Source: a virus
Length of the DNA stretch: 43,421 nt
Reading direction: 5' to 3' (one strand)
Virus record (IMG/VR): IMGVR_UViG_3300008267_000239
Span: 1-43,421 of that record
In this document: positions 20,492 through 29,537 of the stretch, one piece after another
How the letters are laid out: each line of letters begins with the position of its first letter
How positions within the stretch are numbered: the first letter of the stretch is position 1
The notes under the pieces: generated by a model
The model's input: only the letters and a program-made list of their open reading frames with translations
Databases searched by the model: none
What the model was told of the DNA's origin: nothing
Program-made: the position numbers and the translations under genes

Positions 20492-21393
20492 TGAAAGTAA
20501 CGTACGATCAACTCAAACAGAAGCTTAGTAGTGCTGGTGGATTAACTTCACCAAACGAAGGTGGTGTGCCTCCTGGTACACCCGTCACTGGTACGTTTAC
20601 TGGTACTGTGACAATTGATGTACCACAGCTACCCAAGATAGAGTTTCCAATGGAGGATTATACATACTCCTCAAATTTGGAATCAGGAGCTGCTCAAGAT
20701 ATTAATAAACTACTAGGCTTGTCTGGTAACGCAGGAGGTAGAAAAAACAACTATGCAGGAAGTCAAATATTAATCAATTCGGATCGAGTTATTTTAAACT
20801 CTAAGAGTGATTATTTAATGTTGTTTGGACAATCTGGTGTAGCAATTTCATCGCCAGGTAATGTTAATATCGATGCGGGTGATGGAGTTACTTTGTATGG
20901 TGAGGACGGTGTATTTCTGGGTGTACCAGGAAAGGGTGATACAAAAGATAAAAATACAAAACCACCAAAAAATAAAGCGCAAGCTACTTTAGATAATGAA
21001 TACGAACCGGTAGTGTTAGGTACAAAATTGGCAAACCTTATTGAGGATTTGCTTGTTATACTCAAGAACGCTACACTACTAACTCCAGTTGGTAAGGGTT
21101 ATTTTAGAGAGGATGTAATGTATGAGTTTGCATCACTACAAGCTCGTATTCCAGAAATACTGAGTACGTTTGCTTTTGTAGATGGTATTAGTCACGAGGG
21201 TGTTGATCCAGAACCAGAAGCTCCTAAGACGGTAACCGAACCGCCAACAACATTGGTTGGTACTGTGACTGGAACATTTACTGGTACAACTGGCGCTGTG
21301 GATCCAAACGCACCTTCAAACGTGGTGACAAACCCACTAGCAGATCAACCAGACTTTTTTGAAGCAGAATCTTTATACGGAGACACACTATAA
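20491..21393 (+). CDS. Tail-spike protein, gp5 C-terminal-type repeats
   Basis: This 300-residue protein has a central region (~85-150) with short strand repeats (ILINSDRVILNSKSDYLMLF, GVAISSPGNVNIDAGDGVTL) like the spike or beta-helix domain found in gp5 C-termini of T4-like phages. The N- and C-terminal Gly/Thr segments both contain a V-T-G-T-F-T-G-T motif (about residues 32-40 and 251-260). The stop of the lysozyme gene overlaps its ATG by one base. It would be the needle of the tail tip. Confidence 0.7.
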   Translation: MKVTYDQLKQKLSSAGGLTSPNEGGVPPGTPVTGTFTGTVTIDVPQLPKIEFPMEDYTYSSNLESGAAQDINKLLGLSGNAGGRKNNYAGSQILINSDRVILNSKSDYLMLFGQSGVAISSPGNVNIDAGDGVTLYGEDGVFLGVPGKGDTKDKNTKPPKNKAQATLDNEYEPVVLGTKLANLIEDLLVILKNATLLTPVGKGYFREDVMYEFASLQARIPEILSTFAFVDGISHEGVDPEPEAPKTVTEPPTTLVGTVTGTFTGTTGAVDPNAPSNVVTNPLADQPDFFEAESLYGDTL

Positions 21394-21394
21394 T

Positions 21395-22702
21395 ATGGCA
21401 AGTTTAAAAGATAGAGTATACCAAATACAACAAGCAATCGTATTACAAGAAGCATACGATAAATACCAACTTTTAGCAGGAGCTCTGCAAGTAGATAAGG
21501 GTATTGCATTGAGCTTGGATCAAAGCTATATGTCAAAGTTTGATGTTGCAGATGAGTTACGTAAATTTGTAAAAGACAAAACAAACAAACCACCTGCAGA
21601 GATTAAACCATTACTTGATCCAGCAAAAACTATTACGGATATTGTGAAGGAAGGTAATTTTGATAAGTTGCAAGACTATCTAAACAACTTATCGGCAGCA
21701 GAGTATGAGCCACCAATCCAATCACCATTCAAATCAGCTAGCGGTGTTGATGTCATTCCATTACCAAACAAGACTACACAAGACCCAAGACGAACAGGTC
21801 GTGTAATAAAACCAGGCCCGGTAGATGTATTAAAGGGTACAGAAATACAAAAGTGGTTAATTAATAATAGTGTGTTATATGGGTTTGTTCCATATGCAGA
21901 CAACGCATTGTATTACATAGGTGTTGATCAAATTAAAAACCAACTAAAGTCGGCTGGAGATAAAGAAGCAGAGCTAAAGAAGATTGTGGGTAAGTTTCTT
22001 AAAAACGCAAGTGCTTTATCACAATTATCACTCACAGCTCAGAAGGTTATTGAAAATAAATTACCAGATGCTAGCAACTTCCCAGATCCAGGTAACTTAG
22101 AGGCTATACCAAATCACAACGTACAAAATAACTCAGGCAAAATACTAGACCTAGTTGTTATTGGTGGTCAGGCTGTATGGCGTCCAGTTGCACTAGCATT
22201 CCTAGCTATGCAAGCTGATGCTAAAAAGTCAGGTATAAACTTAAAAATCAATTCAGGCTTCAGACCAGCATTTGGTAAAAATGCAAAAGTCGTAAGTTCT
22301 AAGGGTAATACAATTACACTAACAACGCAAGAAACACTTCGTCGAGATAAGAGTAGATGGGTTGGTAGAAGTGGCTTTAGTGGGTCGGATGAGGACTTCG
22401 TGTTCAAAGCGGGATCTAGTAAGTATAGTGCAGCAACTGCACCTCCAGGATCATCAAACCACGGTAGTGGTATTGCTATCGACTTAAACATTGGTGGTCG
22501 TGATAATTTTCAACCACTTAACACAGCCAATTATGTTTGGTGTTGCAAAAATGCTCATAGGTTTGGGTTTGTGCGTACTGTGGGTAGTGAGGAATGGCAT
22601 TGGGAGTACTTACCAGAAAAAGCAAAACTTGGACCATACGCCGTACTCAAAACTAAAACTAAATTCTACGCCGATCTTGGATTGACTAATTTGACTGTGT
22701 AA
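21395..22702 (+). CDS. Tail-associated M15 peptidase (VanY-like)
   Basis: ATG 21395 (MASLKDRVYQIQQ, 435 aa) follows the previous stop by one base; an in-frame upstream start at 21359 overlaps it. The C-terminal ~180 residues carry the M15 D-Ala-D-Ala peptidase signature: SGFRPAFG, SSNHGSGIAIDLN (metal His and Asp) and EEWHWEY (catalytic Glu and metal His). The N-terminal ~230 residues are helical and may anchor it in the tail. With the GH108 gene, the tail tip has both a muramidase and a peptidase. Confidence 0.85.
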   Translation: MASLKDRVYQIQQAIVLQEAYDKYQLLAGALQVDKGIALSLDQSYMSKFDVADELRKFVKDKTNKPPAEIKPLLDPAKTITDIVKEGNFDKLQDYLNNLSAAEYEPPIQSPFKSASGVDVIPLPNKTTQDPRRTGRVIKPGPVDVLKGTEIQKWLINNSVLYGFVPYADNALYYIGVDQIKNQLKSAGDKEAELKKIVGKFLKNASALSQLSLTAQKVIENKLPDASNFPDPGNLEAIPNHNVQNNSGKILDLVVIGGQAVWRPVALAFLAMQADAKKSGINLKINSGFRPAFGKNAKVVSSKGNTITLTTQETLRRDKSRWVGRSGFSGSDEDFVFKAGSSKYSAATAPPGSSNHGSGIAIDLNIGGRDNFQPLNTANYVWCCKNAHRFGFVRTVGSEEWHWEYLPEKAKLGPYAVLKTKTKFYADLGLTNLTV

Positions 22703-25611
22703 TGCCATATAACTTTGAAGCAACCTTTGTTCAGCCTTTATTGCTACAACTAGATAACGGAGTTATCAAGGGGGCTGACTCATGGGCAGATGCTATCACA
22801 AAGGCTTACATAACAACAATTAAAGCAGGACTTCCACAAGGAGCACCTCCAACACTTCCGGCACCTGGATTAAACCCAACTGCTCCACCACCATACCCAC
22901 TAGGCGTCTCTGGATTCATTACAGCTGATTCTCGTAGTCGAGCTTTTTACACATTAGTGAGAGCTTATTTCTTGGCTAAGGAGGTTAGTTTGGATAAGGG
23001 ATCAATTGAGAGTTTGGTTCAATCTGTTAAGCAGCTTATACAAAAGCTCAAAATACGTACAGCAAAGGTTAAGAGTCTACTCGAAAGAATAAAACAAGTT
23101 CAACAACAGCTTATAGAGCTTCCAGGCTTGATAATTGATATTGTTGCTGGTATAAAGGAGGAGGTAAAAAATCTAATTGAAGAGGTGAAGGGTATTTTCT
23201 CTAGTGTATTTGATGAAGTACAAAACAATCTAAGTCCAGTTGACTTTGCTGATGTGTTTAAGGAGGAGATAAGCTTATTTGAAAGCATTAAGAAGTTTGA
23301 TCCAACAAACATTGCTGGGTTGCGTGATATTGCTTTATTTGTTTCTGAATATGGAAAGCGAACTAATAATGTTCTTGCATCTGGTACTAGTGAGCAACTC
23401 TTGAAAAAGTATTTTCGTGATCGTGTTTTTGGCATAGCTAAGACGTTTATTGAATTTGCTAATGGTGTAATTGATCCTAGTAAGATTCTTGATCTTATGA
23501 GTCAGTTAGCTAGCAAGCAACCACGACTACAAAAACTTGTAGATCAGATTAAGCGCTTTGATTTGTTTGTGCGTTTTGTGCAACCTCAACTCAAAAAACT
23601 AAAAAAGCGTAAGGATGACTTAATTAAGCAGATTAGAGAAATGTTGCAACCAAAGATTGTAGAGTTGCAAAAAAAACTAGCTCAAAAACAAGCTGAATTA
23701 GTTAAAAAGCTTAAAGATAGTAAAGCTGCGAGTTTATATGCCTCTGCGGCAAAAAAAATAAATGCCTTAAAACAAAAGAACGAGAAGAAGATAAAAAAAT
23801 CAAGAACAAAGGTACAACAGCTTACAAAAGCCTACAAACTAAGCCGAGATATAATTGGTAGAGTTACCACTCTAATTGAGGGTGTGAAGCAGGAGTTTGT
23901 AACTATGTCCGATGAGATTAAGTCTATGCAAAAAAGCGTAGAACAAACTTTCAATCAAAATACAACCTTTGATTCAATCGATACGATTCAACCAGGACCT
24001 GGACCATTATCGGTTAATGATCTTAAAGCCGAACTCATAAAGATGCGCGGTTATGTCGACAGTCTTGGATTAGGAGAGTTTGGAGAGGCTGCTGCTTTAG
24101 TTTTGACTCAAACAAAGTGTAACTTTCAAACCTTCAAGTTATTCTTTGAAAAGAGAAACTTAAAGATAAAACAATACGTTCTTGAGATTGATATGTTAGA
24201 GTCTTTAATTAAGAGTCTAATAAACACAATCCAGGAAATTCGATCAGGTAAGAAACGTGCTAATGAAAATAAAAGTATTGCAAGCAAATGGTTAGTTGAT
24301 CGTATAAAGTCTCTTAAAGACTTACTCAATCGGCTTGTGATTAAGATAAGACCATTAGTAAGAAAGATATCAAAATTTATTAAAGATCAAATTGAAAAAG
24401 TAAAGGATTTTATCAAAAAGGATCTTAAAAAATTTCAAGAGGATCTGAAAGTGTTTGCAATCAACTTAATACCAATAAAGAGCGATGTGCAGGATGTTAA
24501 GGATAAAAAAGCTGCAGCCGAAGATAAAATGAGAAAGATTCGTGATAAGATTAATCAACTCAAAAAATTGATCGAATTAGGAAAGTATACGGCAGATACT
24601 GTTAGGGGATTGGCTGGTTTGATATCTAGTGTTGCTGCAGGAAACTATAAGTTCTCAGAAAACCTAAACCACATCAACAAATTGTTAGATGGAGTTTACA
24701 ATATCAGAGGTTTTAATAAGAGTGCTGCAGTAAAGAGTAGTTTGCAAAAGGAGAAAGAAAAAGCTCGTCGACAGTTTAAAATGATGCTTGTTATAGAGGC
24801 GTTAGTTATTGGTATAATTGAAACTGTTAAGGATATCAAAGAGACAGACTTTAAAAAAGAGTTGCAGGAAACTATTGATAGATTGTCAAATAACTATCCT
24901 GGAAAGCAAACACTACAGACTATTGCTAGCTTAGCTGATAATCCACCAAAAAGTTTAAATGAAATCAAAAGTGTTTTAGACCAATTAGCTACTGGTGCAT
25001 TGATGGATGCTAGCGTTGTCAATAATCTGATCAACTTAGAGCGAAAGTACTTGCGTAGAAGTAGGGAGTTGGTTAAAGTACTGTGTGATGTAAAAAAACT
25101 AGAAGGGACTGCTGCAGAGAAAAAACTACTTAAAATTAAAACTTATCTAGATAAAGACCAGTCGTTTTTAGCCATTGCATTTGATATGCTAGCTGATGAA
25201 TTGAAGCAGTTTCAAAAATTTATAGCTAAAAAGTTTAAGAAACTGGTTGATGAGGTTAAACAAAAAATAGCAATAAAAAGAGTTAAAGTCGAAGCTCAAG
25301 CTCAGCTTGCGTTAAAAAAGATAACGGAAAAGAAAATCAATCCGGATGCAGCAATCATGTCTATTATGTTTGGTTTAGCAGCTCGTGCTTTTTGGACTGG
25401 AGCAACTTGGACTGGTCCAACTGGCACAAATCATGTAACACTTAACATAGGCATCTTCAAACAAATAAAGGCTAGATCAACTGATGGAGCATCAGCTATG
25501 ATACGACAGATAGCCAAAAGCTTTGAGACTCAGCTAACAGCTATGACTGGTTTAGTTATACCACCAGCAAATACTGGTATACCACCCGTACCATTCTCAG
25601 GGTACAAATAA
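22702..25611 (+). CDS. Long coiled-coil tail protein (969 aa), tape-measure or hub candidate
   Basis: The stop of the M15 gene overlaps its ATG by one base. The protein is mostly Lys/Glu-rich helix from ~95 to ~880, with many heptad-like runs. Both ends are globular. The N-terminal ~90 residues (GLPQGAPPTLPAPGLNP) and the C-terminal ~85 (TWTGPTGTNHVTLNIG, GLVIPPANTGIPP) share a Pro-rich 'G-x-P-P' plan and may contact each other or neighbouring subunits. Length and composition fit a tape measure, but position in the spike operon also allows a hub or fibre-core role. Confidence 0.6.
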   Translation: MPYNFEATFVQPLLLQLDNGVIKGADSWADAITKAYITTIKAGLPQGAPPTLPAPGLNPTAPPPYPLGVSGFITADSRSRAFYTLVRAYFLAKEVSLDKGSIESLVQSVKQLIQKLKIRTAKVKSLLERIKQVQQQLIELPGLIIDIVAGIKEEVKNLIEEVKGIFSSVFDEVQNNLSPVDFADVFKEEISLFESIKKFDPTNIAGLRDIALFVSEYGKRTNNVLASGTSEQLLKKYFRDRVFGIAKTFIEFANGVIDPSKILDLMSQLASKQPRLQKLVDQIKRFDLFVRFVQPQLKKLKKRKDDLIKQIREMLQPKIVELQKKLAQKQAELVKKLKDSKAASLYASAAKKINALKQKNEKKIKKSRTKVQQLTKAYKLSRDIIGRVTTLIEGVKQEFVTMSDEIKSMQKSVEQTFNQNTTFDSIDTIQPGPGPLSVNDLKAELIKMRGYVDSLGLGEFGEAAALVLTQTKCNFQTFKLFFEKRNLKIKQYVLEIDMLESLIKSLINTIQEIRSGKKRANENKSIASKWLVDRIKSLKDLLNRLVIKIRPLVRKISKFIKDQIEKVKDFIKKDLKKFQEDLKVFAINLIPIKSDVQDVKDKKAAAEDKMRKIRDKINQLKKLIELGKYTADTVRGLAGLISSVAAGNYKFSENLNHINKLLDGVYNIRGFNKSAAVKSSLQKEKEKARRQFKMMLVIEALVIGIIETVKDIKETDFKKELQETIDRLSNNYPGKQTLQTIASLADNPPKSLNEIKSVLDQLATGALMDASVVNNLINLERKYLRRSRELVKVLCDVKKLEGTAAEKKLLKIKTYLDKDQSFLAIAFDMLADELKQFQKFIAKKFKKLVDEVKQKIAIKRVKVEAQAQLALKKITEKKINPDAAIMSIMFGLAARAFWTGATWTGPTGTNHVTLNIGIFKQIKARSTDGASAMIRQIAKSFETQLTAMTGLVIPPANTGIPPVPFSGYK

Positions 25612-25620
25612 AATCTTAAC

Positions 25621-25628
25621 TATTTATA
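25621..25628 (+). promoter_or_regulatory. Late-promoter candidate TATTTATA
   Basis: TATTTATATAAAAACA lies 10 bases before ATG 25639; the same 16-mer recurs at 35096 and 39579. It starts the wedge operon. Confidence 0.7.
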
Positions 25629-25638
25629 TAAAAACAAC

Positions 25639-26118
25639 ATGAAAGGAACCGAGTTTATCAATTTGATGCGAAAAGTAATTCGCGAAGAGGTGAGGGCTGT
25701 TGTAAAAGAAGAGCTTAAATCATTTAAGCCCGTTATTGTTGAATCAAAACAACAATCAGTTACAAAATTGGAAGCACCAAAAAGAAAAGCAGTGCAACCA
25801 GAACCCTTAATAAAAAGACAAACGCCTGTGTTTAAAGGACCGTTGGCAGACATACTGCAAGAGACTTACACAGCAATGCAAAACGAGCCACCAGTAGAAG
25901 ATCCAGAAGCAGCTTGGCCTGATATGAATGGTGGTGTTGTTACTATGGATAATATGCCTGGAGGGATGGGTATGTCAATGGCAGCAATGATGGATGACGA
26001 CTTTGGATCAAAACTCAATCCACCAAGCTCAAACACACCTACAAATACACCACCACTGATGCGTGACTATTCTGCGTTACTAAGGAAAGCTGACGACATT
26101 GCAAATAACAAACGATAA
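25639..26118 (+). CDS. Virion-associated hypothetical protein with charged N-terminal helix
   Basis: This 159-residue protein begins MKGTEFINLMRKVIREEVR, a charged amphipathic helix of a type common in structural genes of T4-like aquatic phages. A Pro/Gln-rich middle and a Met/Gly-rich, low-complexity segment (NMPGGMGMSMAAMMDDD) follow. It is probably disordered outside the helix. It is the first gene of the wedge operon, and its stop overlaps the gp25-like gene by one base. Function unknown. Confidence 0.65.
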   Translation: MKGTEFINLMRKVIREEVRAVVKEELKSFKPVIVESKQQSVTKLEAPKRKAVQPEPLIKRQTPVFKGPLADILQETYTAMQNEPPVEDPEAAWPDMNGGVVTMDNMPGGMGMSMAAMMDDDFGSKLNPPSSNTPTNTPPLMRDYSALLRKADDIANNKR

Positions 26119-26546
26119 TGGCTATTGAAATTAAAGTACATCCGCTAGACTTCGAACCTAATATTGCTATTGGGGTTGATCTGCCTATGATGGCTGGAGC
26201 TGGTGCTGCTTTTAAATTGAACTACACTACACTAGATCAGGCAGTAGCTAACGCAAAAAACCTTTTATTGACAAATAAGGGTGAAAGAATAATGCAACCT
26301 GAATTTGGTTGTGACTTACGAAACTTCCTTTTTCAGAATATTACAGAACAAACTTTAATAGATATAGAGAACTCAATTCGAAGCAGTTTTGAATATTGGT
26401 TGCCGTACATATTTATTAATGATCTGCAGGTGGTACCTAGCGAAGATAATAACCGAATCAACATCTCTCTTAGCATTAGCTTAGAGGGTAATAAATTTGA
26501 TACAAGGTCTATTCAGTTAGAACTGCAAGTAAATAACGCATCATAA
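26118..26546 (+). CDS. Baseplate wedge protein, gp25-like
   Basis: This 142-residue protein has the W/gp25 lysozyme-like fold pattern: DQAVANAKNLLLTNKGERIM, then QPEFGCDLRNFLFQNITEQT, the conserved 'E-R-x-x-x-P-x-F-G-(C/S)-x-L' core. In T4, gp25 joins the wedge to the sheath initiator. It lies immediately before the gp6-like gene, the usual order in contractile tails. Confidence 0.9.
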   Translation: MAIEIKVHPLDFEPNIAIGVDLPMMAGAGAAFKLNYTTLDQAVANAKNLLLTNKGERIMQPEFGCDLRNFLFQNITEQTLIDIENSIRSSFEYWLPYIFINDLQVVPSEDNNRINISLSISLEGNKFDTRSIQLELQVNNAS

Positions 26547-26547
26547 C

Positions 26548-28440
26548 ATGGCAAACATATCTAAGACAACATCAAAGGATATCCAGTATTTTGGTAGGGA
26601 TTTTGACTCACTAAAGAAGGGTCTTATTGATTTTGCTAGAATTTATTATCCAAACACATACAACGATTTCAATGAGTCGTCTCCAGGTATGATGTTTGTT
26701 GAAATGGCTGCGTATGTCGGTGACGTTCTCAACTACTACATAGACTCTCAGTTTAAAGAAAACCTATTATTACACGCTACAGAAACTAGAAGTGTAATGT
26801 CAATTGCAGCTGCAATGGGATACAAACCAAAAATTAGTGTGCCATCTATAGTTGACATTGATGTATTCCAGCTACTACCTCCATCAGGAAGTGGAGCAAA
26901 TGTTGTTCCAGACACACGCTATGCTTTACAAATTCAACCAGGCATGCGTACTCGTAGTTCGGTTGGTGCAATAGAGTTCATGATTCAGAACAAAGTTGAT
27001 TTCTCAATCAATAACGTATTTGATCCAACAACATATTCTGTATACAGTATTGATGCCAATGGCGCTCCTAATTACTTCTTAGCTAAGAAGACGGTTAAGG
27101 CAGTATCGGCTATGCCAACAACGGTTGAGATTCCTGTAACTGGTGTGACTAAGTTTTTTAAATTCTTAGTGCAGGATACTAATTTAATAGGAATACAATC
27201 TATTACAGACTCTGACGGAAACACTTGGTATGAGGTTCCTTATTTAGCACAAGATACAATCTTTGAAAGAGTTGAAAACACAGCCTTTAATGATCCAGAT
27301 GCAGCAACACACAGCCAAGACACACCATACCTACTAAAGTTAAAAAGAGTACCTCGTCGATATATAACACGTGTGACTGAGGATGGTATTGAGGTTCAGT
27401 TTGGTTCTGGAGTTAGCTCGTCACCAGACGAAGAATTATTAGCAACTCCCGAAAATATAAGCTTATCTCTTCCAACCGGAAAAGAGGATATTGATTGGTC
27501 AGTTGATCCTGCAGCACCAGTATTTACTGGAGCTTATGGTGTAGTACCATCAAACACTACGCTAACAGTAACCTATCTAGTAGGTGGTGGAATTTCTTCT
27601 AATGTACCAAGTAACACTATCACAGAGGTTATTGGTATTGATACAACCGGTACAAACTTACCATCAGCGAATCCAACATTAAATACAACTATACTAAACT
27701 CGATTGCCATTAATAACCCAACTGCGGCAGCGGGTGGAAGAAGCGCTGAAAGTTTGGAGGAGATTCGTCAAAATGCAATTGCACAGTTGGCATCTCAAAA
27801 TAGAGCTGTAACTAAAGAAGATTATATCATAAGGGCTTATGCAATGCCAAATGCCTATGGTAGCGTATCTAAGGTATTCATAACACCAGACGAACAGAAT
27901 AACATCGAATCATCAGAAGTTAATGATAAGGTTGCGAATCCATTAGCATTGAATATGTACGTGCTAGCTTACGATAATAATAAAAATCTAACCACAGCTA
28001 ATAGGGCGATAAAAGAAAATCTTCGTACCTATCTAAGTCAGTATAGAATGCTTACGGATAGTATTAATATCCGAAACGGTTATGTTATTAATATAGGTGT
28101 TGATTTTGATATTATACCACTACCAAATTACAATGCTAATGAAGTTATCTTAAACTGTGTAAGTGCATTGAAGGATTTCTTTAACATAGATAAGTGGCAA
28201 ATGAATCAACCGCTAGTTTATAGTGATGTGTTTAATGAGTTATTAAAGGTGAATGGTGTTCAAACTGTAACAAGTGTGAAGTTTAAAAACCTAAACGACG
28301 AGCTTAGTGGTTATAGTACTGTTGTATATGATTTAGCAGAAGCGACTCGTAATGGTATAGTGTATCCAAGTTTGGATCCAGCTATTTTTGAAATAAAGTA
28401 CCCAAACAACGATATTAGAGGACGTATTGTAACATTCTAA
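26548..28440 (+). CDS. Baseplate wedge protein, gp6/J-like
   Basis: This 630-residue protein starts with the gp6-type N-terminus (DIQYFGRDFDSLKKGLIDFA, SSPGMMFVEMAAYVGDVLNY). It continues with the central baseplate_J region (PTAAAGGRSAESLEEIRQNA, NRAVTKEDYIIRAY). This protein forms the inner ring of the contractile baseplate. It follows the gp25-like gene by one base. Strong assignment by motif and gene order. Confidence 0.9.
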   Translation: MANISKTTSKDIQYFGRDFDSLKKGLIDFARIYYPNTYNDFNESSPGMMFVEMAAYVGDVLNYYIDSQFKENLLLHATETRSVMSIAAAMGYKPKISVPSIVDIDVFQLLPPSGSGANVVPDTRYALQIQPGMRTRSSVGAIEFMIQNKVDFSINNVFDPTTYSVYSIDANGAPNYFLAKKTVKAVSAMPTTVEIPVTGVTKFFKFLVQDTNLIGIQSITDSDGNTWYEVPYLAQDTIFERVENTAFNDPDAATHSQDTPYLLKLKRVPRRYITRVTEDGIEVQFGSGVSSSPDEELLATPENISLSLPTGKEDIDWSVDPAAPVFTGAYGVVPSNTTLTVTYLVGGGISSNVPSNTITEVIGIDTTGTNLPSANPTLNTTILNSIAINNPTAAAGGRSAESLEEIRQNAIAQLASQNRAVTKEDYIIRAYAMPNAYGSVSKVFITPDEQNNIESSEVNDKVANPLALNMYVLAYDNNKNLTTANRAIKENLRTYLSQYRMLTDSINIRNGYVINIGVDFDIIPLPNYNANEVILNCVSALKDFFNIDKWQMNQPLVYSDVFNELLKVNGVQTVTSVKFKNLNDELSGYSTVVYDLAEATRNGIVYPSLDPAIFEIKYPNNDIRGRIVTF

Positions 28441-28442
28441 AT

Positions 28443-29537
28443 ATGATTTTAAGATTTTATCCAACCAAAGACGCTACAATATACGAGCAGTATCCTGAGA
28501 AGAATACTGGCTTGGATGCTATGCTTGAAATCAAAAAGACCTTAGTAGGTAGTTCAAGCTACAACTCCAGAATATTATTGGATTTTGATTATTCTAGTAT
28601 GTCTGCTAGTATTGCCTCTTTAGGATATAATCCAAACCAATTTCAATACTCATTAAAATTATATACATCAGACGCTAACGAAATACCATCTAACTACACA
28701 CTATATGCTTATCCTGTGAGTGGTAGTTGGAATATGGGTATTGGTCGTTATGGAAACAGCCCAGAAACTAAAGTTGGTGTAAGTTGGTATTACAAACAGA
28801 CAGCAGATGACGTTGCTACATCATGGTCAACAGCATCTTTTGCAGCGACTGTGACTGCATCATGGCTTTCTGCTCCAGGTGGTGGTACTTGGTATACATC
28901 GAGTGTTGCATCACAATCGTTTAGCTACACCACGTCCGATCTTGATATGGATATCACATCCATTGTTAGAAAGGTACAATCAGGATCCTTAGATTTTAAC
29001 GGTCTTGTTATCAAGAAGAGTGATACAGATGAATCATCTACAAATGTATTCAATAGTCTTAAATTTTTTAGTAAGGATACGCACACAATATACTTACCGG
29101 TTATTGAAGCAAAGTATGATGATAGTACTAGTTTAGGCACCTTATCTGCAGTAAATGTTAATGAAGAGATCACTATAACACCAATCGACTTAAAACCATC
29201 ATACGCAGAATCGTCAACACCAAGAATAAGATTCTCAGCGCGATCAAGATATCCAGTAGCTACATTTGCTACATCTTCAGAATATCTAACTAGATACAGA
29301 TTGCCAGCTGGAACTCAATATGCTGTCTACAGCGCTCATAATGACGATGTTGTTATTAACTTTAGCAATTACACTAAGATTAGTGATGATGCTACTAGTA
29401 ACTTCGTAAAATTACACTTGGACAGCTTTCAGCCAGAAAGATATTATAGATTGGTATTGAGAGTTCCTAACTCAGGATCTTATGCATCTTACGATGTGTA
29501 TGATGATAAGTGGATTTTTAAAGTTACTAGAAACTAA
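28443..29537 (+). CDS. Virion protein with DNRLRE-like N-terminal domain
   Basis: This 364-residue beta-rich protein begins MILRFYPTKDATIYEQYPEK, resembling DNRLRE-type modules (xxPxxDxxI...N.G....L). The following NSRILLDFDYS and DLDMDITSIVRKVQSG also fit. The C-terminal ~140 residues form another beta domain. In T4-like phages of aquatic bacteria such proteins follow gp6 in the wedge cluster. Its exact baseplate position is unknown. The stop overlaps the next ATG by one base. Confidence 0.65.
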   Translation: MILRFYPTKDATIYEQYPEKNTGLDAMLEIKKTLVGSSSYNSRILLDFDYSSMSASIASLGYNPNQFQYSLKLYTSDANEIPSNYTLYAYPVSGSWNMGIGRYGNSPETKVGVSWYYKQTADDVATSWSTASFAATVTASWLSAPGGGTWYTSSVASQSFSYTTSDLDMDITSIVRKVQSGSLDFNGLVIKKSDTDESSTNVFNSLKFFSKDTHTIYLPVIEAKYDDSTSLGTLSAVNVNEEITITPIDLKPSYAESSTPRIRFSARSRYPVATFATSSEYLTRYRLPAGTQYAVYSAHNDDVVINFSNYTKISDDATSNFVKLHLDSFQPERYYRLVLRVPNSGSYASYDVYDDKWIFKVTRN

